Origin: DATHGT01 sp035317605
GTDB taxonomy: Bacteria; Methylomirabilota; Methylomirabilia; Rokubacteriales; CSP1-6
NCBI GenBank assembly: GCA_035317605.1
Contig: DATHGT010000261.1
Coordinates: 1 to 15,808, forward strand
Direction: 5' to 3'
DNA: 15,808 bases
Below the pieces are notes generated by a model. That model was given only the letters and a program-made list of their open reading frames with translations, made no database searches and was not told the DNA's origin. Shown here piece after piece: positions 7,892 through 15,808 of this stretch. The translations under genes were made by a program, and so were the position numbers. How positions within the stretch are numbered: position 1 is the first letter of the stretch; every line of letters starts with the position of its first letter.

Positions 7892-7918
7892 GAAATCCGA
7901 GACACTGTCTCGGATTTC
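7892..7918. repeat. Perfect 27-nt palindrome A (13-bp arms, single central base)
   Basis: The left arm GAAATCCGAGACA (7892-7904) is the exact reverse complement of the right arm TGTCTCGGATTTC (7906-7918) around a central C at 7905. As RNA or single-stranded DNA it would form a 12-bp stem with a 3-nt loop (ACT, or AGT on the minus strand). It shares the GACACTGTC core with palindrome B, 58 bp away centre to centre. Confidence 0.92.
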
Positions 7919-7949
7919 GTCACACGCCGTCTGGCGAATCTGCGGGCTG

Positions 7950-7976
7950 GATTCGCTCGACACTGTCGAGCGAATC
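7950..7976. repeat. Perfect 27-nt palindrome B (13-bp arms, single central base)
   Basis: The left arm GATTCGCTCGACA (7950-7962) is the exact reverse complement of TGTCGAGCGAATC (7964-7976) around a central C at 7963. Arm length, central base and core match palindrome A. Compared position by position, six of 13 arm bases differ from A, each matched by the complementary change in the other arm. An extra GCGAATC at 7934-7940 can also pair with 7950-7956, giving an alternative hairpin. Confidence 0.92.
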
Positions 7977-7990
7977 ACATCCGGCGGGCA

Positions 7991-8008
7991 CGCCAGCCAG
8001 AACTGGCG
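7991..8008. repeat. Inverted repeat, 6-bp arms, 6-nt loop
   Basis: CGCCAG (7991-7996) pairs with CTGGCG (8003-8008). It is short and could arise by chance in GC-rich DNA, but it lies 14 bp from palindrome B in a cluster of such structures, about 66 nt past the PuuD-like stop codon. Confidence 0.45.
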
Positions 8009-8073
8009 CATGTGCTGCTCATGCGTTCAGCAGAGTCGCGACAAGGTTCGGCAACGTCAAGTGCGCCGTGATG

Positions 8074-8817
8074 CTAGCGCCTGTGCATTTCTGCGGCGGC
8101 GACGAGAGTACGGAAGAGGTTGCGCGCGGCGGGGTCGTGAGCCACCAGCTCTTCGGGGTGCCATTGGACGCCGAGCACGAGCGCGGTACCGTCCGCGATT
8201 TCGACGCCCTCGATGATTCCGTCCGGGGCCCACGCGACGTCGCGGAGGCCACTGCCCAGGCGCTTGAGGGCCTGGTGGTGCATGCTGTTGACCGCGATTT
8301 CGGGGGCGCCGAGCGTGGCGCCGAGGCGCGTGCCTTCGCCCATCACTTTCACGAGGTGCGTCGGCTGATCGCGCGGCGCGGTCTGAGAGTGAGCGATCGT
8401 GCTGCCGGTGTCGCTCGCGATGTCCTGATGGAGTGAGCCGCCGAGCGCGACGTTGAGCACCTGGATGCCGCGGCAGATCGCGAGCAGCGGGCGGCGATCG
8501 TGCATCGCGCGCTCGGTGACTGCGATCTCGAGCCGATCGCGCGCCTCTGAGACGTCCGCGACGGTGGGATGCTGGTCCTCGCCGAAGTGCGCGGGATCGA
8601 CGTCGCCGCCGCCGGTCAGGAGGATCCCGTCGAGCCGAGCCCACAACTGTTCCAATGCGCGGCCGTCGAGATGCGGAGGAAGCAGGATCGGGATCCCGCC
8701 CGCATCCAGCACCGCGCGAAAGTACGCGTGGTTGACCCAGGCGCGCGGTGGCGTATTCGTCTGGCCACCGTCCGGGGTCGTCGACATCGTCACGCCGATC
8801 AGCGGGGGACGGGCCAT
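8074..8817 (-). CDS. PuuD-like class I glutamine amidotransferase / gamma-glutamyl hydrolase (peptidase C26)
   Basis: The 247-residue protein belongs to the peptidase C26 group, which hydrolyses gamma-glutamyl amides such as gamma-glutamyl-GABA in putrescine breakdown. The catalytic triad is visible: nucleophile C115 in 'LLAICRGIQVLNVALGG' and H220 with E222 in 'GVQWHPE'. Supporting family motifs are 'ILLTGGGDVDPAHFGE' (65-80), 'SLHQDI' (128-133) and 'NSMHHQALK' (177-185). The ATG at 8817 is chosen because 'MARPPLIGVTMS' is the normal family N-terminus; the open frame continues to 9114, but that extension has no family match and overlaps the divergent gamma-glutamyltransferase gene. There is no signal peptide, so the protein is cytoplasmic. 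No Shine-Dalgarno site is seen. The divergent neighbour is also a gamma-glutamyl enzyme, suggesting shared substrates. The exact substrate is not shown by the sequence; no other puu genes are present. Confidence 0.9.
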   Translation of the reverse strand: MARPPLIGVTMSTTPDGGQTNTPPRAWVNHAYFRAVLDAGGIPILLPPHLDGRALEQLWARLDGILLTGGGDVDPAHFGEDQHPTVADVSEARDRLEIAVTERAMHDRRPLLAICRGIQVLNVALGGSLHQDIASDTGSTIAHSQTAPRDQPTHLVKVMGEGTRLGATLGAPEIAVNSMHHQALKRLGSGLRDVAWAPDGIIEGVEIADGTALVLGVQWHPEELVAHDPAARNLFRTLVAAAEMHRR

Positions 8818-8854
8818 GCGGGCAGCGTAGCACCTGGCGTATGATGTGCGCACT
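8818..8854. promoter_or_regulatory. Divergent 37-bp promoter region of the gamma-glutamyl gene pair
   Basis: The gap between the two divergent start codons is only 37 bp. On the plus strand TATGAT (8840-8845) resembles a -10 box 9 nt before the ATG at 8855; no matching -35 is seen. On the minus strand TACGCT (8829 to 8824) is a weak -10 candidate 6 nt before the ATG at 8817. Neither gene has a Shine-Dalgarno site. Promoter elements must overlap each other or the coding ends. Confidence 0.35.
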
Positions 8855-10618
8855 ATGTCACTCGACTCCGCGACCGAACACGACACGTCGGCAGCGAAAC
8901 CGTCGTACACGCCAACCCATACCACCCAGACGATCGGGTCGCGCTGGGCCATCGCCGCGGGCCATCCGCTGGCGGCCGAGGCGGGCGCGCGCCTGCTCGG
9001 CGCCGGCGGCAACGGCGTCGACGCGGGCGTGGCGGCGGGGATCTGTCTGGGGGTCGTGCACGTCGACATGGTCTCGGTGGCGGGGGTGGCGCCGATCCTC
9101 GTGCACCTGGCCAAGAGCCGCGAGACGTTTCAGGTCTCCGGCGTGGGCCCGTACCCGGCCCAGTCGACGCCGGAATTCTTCCGGACGCGTCACGGCGGTC
9201 AGATCGCGCCCGGACTGGCGCGGACGGTCGTTCCGGCGGCGCCCGACGCCTGGTGCACCGCGCTCGAGCGCTGGGGCACCATGTCGTTCGCGGAGGTCGT
9301 TACGCCGGCCCTCGAGCACGCGGAACGCGGGTTCCCGCTGTCGAGCTTCTCCGCCTATCAGATGTCGGCGAACGCCGACAAGTACAAGCGCTGGCCCAGC
9401 TCGACCGCGCTCTATCTGAACGACGGCCGGCCCCGTCGGATGGGCGAGCGGCTGGTCCAGCGCGAGCTGGCCGAGACGCTGGGACGCATGGTCGCGGCCG
9501 AGAGGCGCGCGGGCGGCTCCCGCGCCGCCGGCATCCGCGCCGCGCGCGACGAGTTCTATCGGGGCGAGACGGCCAAGCGCATCGCCGAGTTCCATCGGTC
9601 GGAAGGCGGACCGCTCTCGCTGGCCGACCTCGCCGATTTTTCCGTGGAGGTCGAGCGCCCGCTGACCACGACCTTCGGCAAGTACGAGATCGCCGCGTGC
9701 GGGTTCTGGTGCCAGGGGCCGGTCCTGCTCCAGATCTTCAACATGCTCGAAGGCCTCCCGCTCGACGCGCTCGGTCACAACTCGCCGGCGTATCTCCACC
9801 GGCTGGTCGAGACCATCAAGCTGGCGTTCTCCGATCGCGACGCCTACTTCGGCGATCCTCACTTCGTGAAGGTGCCCGCCGGGCTGCTCGGCAAGGCGTA
9901 CGCGCGCATGCGCCGTGAGCTGGTGGGCGACCGGGCGTGGGCCGAGATGCCGCCCGCGGGAGATCCCGAAGCGCTCGCGGCCATGCGGCGGCGCGACACC
10001 GCGCTCCCCGTCGCGGGCGGCTCCCACGACGACGCGCTCGACACCAGCTACGTCGCGGTGATCGACGAGGCCGGCAATGGGTTCTCGGCCACGCCCAGCG
10101 ATCCCAACGTCGACTCGCCGGTCATCCCCGGTGTCGGCTGCGTGGTGTCGCCGCGCGGCTCGCAGGGATGGCTCGATCCCGCGCACCCGAGCGTGGTCGC
10201 GCCCGGCAAGCGTCCGCGTCTCACCCCGGCGCCCGCGATGGCCTTCACCGACGGGCGTCTGTTCATGCCGTTCGGCACGCCGGGCGGTGACGTCCAGCAG
10301 CAGGCCATGCTCCAGGTCTTCCTCAACGTGACCGTGTTCGGCATGCCGCTCCAGCAGGCGATCGAGGCGCCGCGCGTGGCGTCACGAAGCTTCCCGGACT
10401 CGTTCTGGCCGCACGCCTACTCGCCGGGCAAGCTCGAGGTCGAGGGCCGCATCGCGCGTGACACCCGCGACGCGCTCTCCGCGATCGGCCACGACGTCTC
10501 GGTGTGGCCGGACTGGGAGTGGCGGGCCGGCGCCGTCGACGCGGTGGTCGTCGATGAGGCCGGCGTGCGCTGGGGCGGCGCCGATCCGCGCCGCGGCGCG
10601 CTCGCGATCGCTCGCTAG
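8855..10618 (+). CDS. Gamma-glutamyltransferase family protein (Ntn hydrolase, self-processing)
   Basis: The 587-residue protein matches gamma-glutamyltransferases, which cleave or transfer the gamma-glutamyl group of glutathione and related compounds after autocleavage. The N-terminal part has 'AAGHPLAAEAGARLLGAGGNGVDAGVAAG', broken here as AAGHPLAAEAGARLLGAGG and NGVDAGVAAG. The processing site is in 'ALDTSYVAVIDEAGNGFSATPSD'-type sequence; the first Thr of TSYVAV (T397, counted from the ATG) aligns with the catalytic Thr that begins the small subunit. The C-terminal part has 'GKRPRLTPAPAMAFTDG' and 'MPFGTPGGD'. No signal peptide is visible, so it should be cytoplasmic, unlike periplasmic E. 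coli GGT and more like YwrD-type proteins. The ATG at 8855 is preferred; an in-frame GTG at 8846 would add three residues. Neither has a Shine-Dalgarno site. It is probably co-transcribed with the membrane protein gene 18 nt downstream. Confidence 0.92.
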   Translation: MSLDSATEHDTSAAKPSYTPTHTTQTIGSRWAIAAGHPLAAEAGARLLGAGGNGVDAGVAAGICLGVVHVDMVSVAGVAPILVHLAKSRETFQVSGVGPYPAQSTPEFFRTRHGGQIAPGLARTVVPAAPDAWCTALERWGTMSFAEVVTPALEHAERGFPLSSFSAYQMSANADKYKRWPSSTALYLNDGRPRRMGERLVQRELAETLGRMVAAERRAGGSRAAGIRAARDEFYRGETAKRIAEFHRSEGGPLSLADLADFSVEVERPLTTTFGKYEIAACGFWCQGPVLLQIFNMLEGLPLDALGHNSPAYLHRLVETIKLAFSDRDAYFGDPHFVKVPAGLLGKAYARMRRELVGDRAWAEMPPAGDPEALAAMRRRDTALPVAGGSHDDALDTSYVAVIDEAGNGFSATPSDPNVDSPVIPGVGCVVSPRGSQGWLDPAHPSVVAPGKRPRLTPAPAMAFTDGRLFMPFGTPGGDVQQQAMLQVFLNVTVFGMPLQQAIEAPRVASRSFPDSFWPHAYSPGKLEVEGRIARDTRDALSAIGHDVSVWPDWEWRAGAVDAVVVDEAGVRWGGADPRRGALAIAR

Positions 10619-10624
10619 GGCCTC

Positions 10625-10629
10625 GGAGG
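10625..10629 (+). promoter_or_regulatory. Ribosome binding site for the membrane protein at 10637
   Basis: GGAGG lies 7 nt before the GTG at 10637, inside the 18-nt gap after the gamma-glutamyltransferase stop. It supports the GTG start. Confidence 0.7.
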
Positions 10630-10636
10630 GGGCTTC

Positions 10637-12004
10637 GTGCTCTCGAAGAGTCGAAGCCTCGCTCGTCGTCGTTCCTGTCGTGCGCTTGCGTTCTTGATCT
10701 TCGTCGTCATCGGTTGCGCCGCGGGACCGGCGGCGGGGCAGGTGTTTCTGGCGTCGGAGCCGCATCCTGAGTTCGCGATCGGGCCGCTGTTCATCGTGGG
10801 GATCGTGGGGCCCGGGCTGGGGCCCGTCACCGTGAGCATCTCGTGGAGCACGGTGACGTCGCCGACCGGCGCGCCGGACGCGGCGAAGCAGGACCTCTAC
10901 CTATTTTGGCCGGCCGAGGTGGCGGCGGCGACGGCGCCCGGCCAGGCCGATCCCGCGCTGGCCCGCGCGCTCGAATCGCGCGGGTTCACCGCGCTGTCCG
11001 ACGGGCGCCTCACCCTGCGCAAGCGCGATCGCGCCAAGCTCGGCACCGCCGCCGACAGCGACCCCGTGCCCGCGGTGGCCTCCTACGCGACGTTCTTCAA
11101 GCGCGGCACCAATCCGGCCCAATCCGGGACCGGCACGTTCGTGAAGATCCCGTGGACGCCGGAGTTCGCCGATCCGCTCGTGCTGGCCAACCTCACGATG
11201 CCGCTCAAGGACGTGATCACGCCGCGGCCGGCGACCTGGATGGAGGAGCTCTTCTGGGGACGGCGCTGGGTGCTCACGCTCAGCTCGGGGAGCGTGGGCT
11301 CGCTCGCGCTCTATTCGATGTACTTCGAGCACCGCGATCGCGTGGTCCGTCTGGCCCCTGACGTCTCGCTGTTGCTGGCCAACTTCAGCGACGCCGACCA
11401 TCTGCGCATCGAAGAGATCAGCCCCGCGACCGCCACGCGGCGGGGCAGCCGGACGCGCGCGGGGTCGGAGATCGTGTCGCTCACCCTGGCCCCGAACGAA
11501 GGCGTGGTGCCGCAGGTCCTCAAGGTGCACTTCCACTACTTCTCCGGCCGCATCGCCTGGCGGCCGATCCTGGTCTCGGCCGGGCTGTTGCTGCTCGGCA
11601 ACCTGGCGGGCGTGTTCATGTTCAGCCAGCAGTTCGGCGGGATCCTGCGCCGGCGGCTTCACGTCGGCTCGGCGCGCGCGGAGAAGGCCACGCGCCGCAC
11701 GGGGGTCGTGCTCGCGCCGGACACGCTCGCCGCCATCCGTCCGGGCGAGAGCACCTACGCCGACGTGGTGGCGCTGTGCGGCCCTCCCGAGGAGGAGACC
11801 GAGGAGCTGGGCGCCTCGCCGCGGCGCACCCTCGTGTATCGCGGGCGGCGCGCTGTCCCCGAGCGCCGTCTGAACCTCGGCTGGGTCGCCACCGTGAACG
11901 GGTGGAATGCCGAAGAGCACGAGGTCGTGATCACTCTCGACGGCGACCGCGTGCGCGACGTGCAGAGCCGCATCCGCCGGACCCACACCACCGCCGCCGG
12001 CTGA
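10637..12004 (+). CDS. Unrecognised membrane-anchored protein with BamE/SmpA-like C-terminal domain
   Basis: I do not recognise the main domain of this 455-residue protein. An Arg-rich start and hydrophobic segment (about 15-34) form a signal peptide. 'VVIGC' makes C27 a possible lipidation site; cleavage near 'GPAAGQ' is the alternative. Residues 35-305 look like a large exported beta-rich domain ('SEPHPEFAIGPLFIVGIVGPGLGPVTVSISW' style, 40-70; 'YFEHRDRVVRLAPDVSLLLANFSDADHL', 229-256, both described rather than matched to a family). A single transmembrane helix follows (about 309-331), flanked by 'RRRLHVG'. The C-terminal 90 residues ('LAAIRPGESTYADVVALCGPP', 'RTLVYRG', 'VVITLDGDRVRDVQSRIRR') resemble a BamE/SmpA-type fold. 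By the positive-inside rule this C-terminal domain would be cytoplasmic, which is unusual. It starts at GTG with a GGAGG 7 nt upstream and is probably co-transcribed with the gamma-glutamyltransferase. The function is unknown. Confidence 0.85.
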   Translation: MLSKSRSLARRRSCRALAFLIFVVIGCAAGPAAGQVFLASEPHPEFAIGPLFIVGIVGPGLGPVTVSISWSTVTSPTGAPDAAKQDLYLFWPAEVAAATAPGQADPALARALESRGFTALSDGRLTLRKRDRAKLGTAADSDPVPAVASYATFFKRGTNPAQSGTGTFVKIPWTPEFADPLVLANLTMPLKDVITPRPATWMEELFWGRRWVLTLSSGSVGSLALYSMYFEHRDRVVRLAPDVSLLLANFSDADHLRIEEISPATATRRGSRTRAGSEIVSLTLAPNEGVVPQVLKVHFHYFSGRIAWRPILVSAGLLLLGNLAGVFMFSQQFGGILRRRLHVGSARAEKATRRTGVVLAPDTLAAIRPGESTYADVVALCGPPEEETEELGASPRRTLVYRGRRAVPERRLNLGWVATVNGWNAEEHEVVITLDGDRVRDVQSRIRRTHTTAAG

Positions 12005-12039
12005 GCGCGCGCCCGCGCCGCGCCCCCGCCAAATTTGTC

Positions 12040-12067
12040 GTGACCCGCCCAGGTGGTGCCGTAGAGT
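12040..12067 (+). promoter_or_regulatory. Candidate sigma-70-like promoter of the hybrid histidine kinase
   Basis: GTGACC (12040-12045) and TAGAGT (12062-12067) are separated by 16 bp and match the -35 and -10 consensus at four of six positions each. A transcript starting about 7 nt after the -10 would begin at or next to the ATG at 12074, giving a leaderless mRNA, consistent with the absence of a Shine-Dalgarno site. The match is modest. The rest of the 69-bp gap (12005-12073) is GC-rich with no other clear element. Confidence 0.4.
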
Positions 12068-12073
12068 CGGGCC

Positions 12074-14544
<2,471 letters not shown>

Positions 14545-14548
<4 letters not shown>

Positions 14549-15808
14549 GTGGTGGCGGGGGCCGGGGCGAGCGGGGACGTGATGACGGGCTCCTCACGGA
14601 TCAGCATGGTCAGCGCGGCGGCGAGGAGGGCCAGGAGCGCGGCGGAGACGAAGGCCGGCGTGTAGTCGCCGTAGGCCTCGAAGATCCAGCCCGCGCTGGC
14701 GGCGCTCAGCGCGGCGCCGACCTGGTGAGCGAAGTAGATCCAGCCCGACAGCTCCCCGACCGAGTAGCGCCCGAAGATCGCCGCGGTCAGCGTGGTGGTC
14801 GGCGGCACCGTGGACACCCAGTTGAGCCCGAAGATCGCCGCCCACACGTGAAGCGACGGCGCGTTCCACACGTAGAGCAGGAACACCAGCGACACGCCGC
14901 GAATGAGGTAGTACATGGCGAGCGGCCCGCGGCGGCCGAACCGATCGCAGAGCCAGCCGGAGCCGAGCGTTCCCACCACGTTCATCGAGCCCATGATCGC
15001 GAGCGCGGTCGTCGCCTCGACCTGGGTGAAGTTGTGCTCGAGCGCGTGGGGGATGAAGTGCGTCAGGATCAGGCCGACCGAGGTGTACCCGCACACGAAC
15101 GACGTGCTCGCGAGCAGCCAGAACTGCGCGTGCTGCGCGGCTTCCATGAGGCCCACGCGTGCGCGGGTCCGCGCGTGGGCCGCTTGCGCCGCGGTGAGGA
15201 CGGGACCGGTGGCGCCGTACGGCGAGAGCCCGCGATCCGCCGGATCGTCGAGAATGCGCCAGAACGCGATGGGCCACGCGATGCCGAGCAGCGCGAGGCC
15301 GAGCACGAAGAAGCTCACGCGCCACCCGAACCACAGCAACAGCACGGTCGCGATGGGAATGACCACGAGCTGCCCGGCCGACATGCCGCCGGCCGCGACG
15401 CCGATGGCCAGCCCGCGCCGGCTCTCGAACCAGCGCGCGGCGATGACCGATCCCGTGGCCAGTCCGAGCCCGCCGGCGCCCACGCCCATCAGGATGCCGG
15501 TGGTGAGGTACGCCTGCCACAGCGTGTGAATCGCCGAGGCACCGATCGCCCCCACACCAAGAAGCCCGACACCGAGCAGGGTCACGCGCCGCGGCCCCCA
15601 ACGATCGGCCAGCCGGCCGGCGAACGGCCCCACGGCGCCGAGGATCAACAACGAGAGCGCGGCGACCCCGGAAATCGCGCTACGGCTCCAGCCGAACTCG
15701 GCCTCCAGCGGCTTGACGTACACCCCGAACACCGCGCGCAGCCCCGAAGCGACGGCCATACACAAGGTCATCGAGCCCAACACGATCCACGCGGGATGAA
15801 TCCGGAAC
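14545..15808 (-). CDS. MFS transporter, 5'-partial at the window edge (monocarboxylate/OFA-like)
   Basis: The protein is a 12-helix major facilitator. The first part reads 'VFGVYVKPLEAEFGWSRSAI', typical of the monocarboxylate/oxalate-formate antiporter branch. The loop 2-3 signature 'GRLADRWGPRR' follows, and a second equivalent 'GSGWLCDRFGRRG' appears in the C-terminal half. An in-frame GTG at 15783 would give 412 residues, but the frame stays open to the window edge and upstream codons read FRIHPAWI, which fits a normal MFS N-terminus just before helix 1. The true start is therefore probably outside the window. The substrate is not determined; small organic acids are the usual substrates of this branch. 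The stop shares CTAG with the stop of the histidine kinase gene. No ribosome binding site for this gene lies in the window. Confidence 0.9.

Larger units (their letters stand above)
7824..8073. other. 250-bp non-coding region with multiple inverted repeats, upstream of the ChaN-like gene
   Basis: The region lies between the stop of the PuuD-like gene (8074) and the start of the ChaN-like gene (7823), both on the minus strand. I see no convincing gene in it. It contains at least five inverted repeats: 7856-7884, 7892-7918, 7950-7976, 7991-8008, and a weaker CTGCT/AGCAG pair at 8015-8033. None is followed by a T-run, so simple intrinsic termination is not supported. The region could be a 3' end plus promoter, a structured 5' leader, or a small repeat insertion. 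Short open frames crossing the palindromes have no recognisable product and no good ribosome binding site. Confidence 0.75.

Noticed and set aside
7892..7976. Palindromes as intrinsic terminators of the PuuD-like gene
   Set aside because: Neither is followed by a T-run on either strand, and they lie about 100-180 nt past the stop codon.
7892..7976. CRISPR-like repeat pair
   Set aside because: There are only two units, their arms differ, and there are no further repeats, spacers or cas genes.
7811..8071. Small plus- and minus-strand open frames across the palindrome region
   Set aside because: Their translations reflect the palindromes themselves, they have no ribosome binding site and no recognisable product.
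8818..9114. N-terminal extension of the PuuD-like gene to position 9114
   Set aside because: The extra 99 residues have no family match and overlap the divergent gamma-glutamyltransferase; the ATG at 8817 gives the normal N-terminus.
8858..10186. A 442-codon minus-strand frame opposite the gamma-glutamyltransferase
   Set aside because: Arg/Gly/His-rich shadow of a recognisable plus-strand gene.

Overview
The window looks like chromosomal DNA from a GC-rich Gram-negative bacterium, probably environmental and possibly known only from metagenomes. The evidence is very high G/C at third codon positions (long spurious antisense frames everywhere), AGGAGG-type ribosome binding sites, lipoprotein signal peptides, and an RND efflux pump with a periplasmic adaptor. 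Gene content resembles soil or groundwater lineages such as Rokubacteria/Methylomirabilota or deltaproteobacteria-like groups. That placement is an impression from gene content, not a phylogenetic result. I see no rRNA, tRNA, CRISPR array, insertion sequence or phage gene.

Region 1 (1-6841) is a divergent block. On the minus strand, an RND adaptor lipoprotein (5113-3905), an HAE1-type RND permease (3894-586) and a small flavin reductase (552-43) form a tight operon, with a GC-rich hairpin just past its end (1-20). On the plus strand, from the other side of a 61-bp gap, a single-module VOC/glyoxalase-fold protein (5175-5648) is followed, with a 4-nt GTGA overlap, by an acyl-CoA-dehydrogenase-fold flavin-dependent monooxygenase (5645-6841). 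The flavin reductase is a natural candidate to supply reduced flavin to that monooxygenase. The block could therefore both oxidise and export one class of small, possibly aromatic, compound.

Region 2 (6846-8073) holds a ChaN-like (Tiki/EreA superfamily) lipoprotein on the minus strand. Its 250-nt upstream region is full of inverted repeats. Two of these are perfect 27-nt palindromes that share a GACACTGTC core but differ, with compensating changes, in their arms. This is the most unusual non-coding structure in the window.

Region 3 (8074-12004) has a divergent gamma-glutamyl pair separated by 37 bp: a PuuD-like class I amidotransferase/gamma-glutamyl hydrolase (minus) and a gamma-glutamyltransferase family protein (plus). 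The latter is followed 18 nt later by an unrecognised membrane protein with a BamE/SmpA-like C-terminal domain. Its predicted topology places that domain, unusually, in the cytoplasm.

Region 4 (12005-15808) has a large hybrid histidine kinase with a histidine-rich six-helix membrane sensor, two PAS domains and a C-terminal receiver. It converges with an MFS transporter that runs off the right edge. The two stop codons overlap in a single CTAG. Several genes (the RND adaptor, the kinase, perhaps the gamma-glutamyl pair) lack a visible Shine-Dalgarno sequence and carry a -10-like hexamer a few bases before the start codon, which suggests leaderless transcripts.
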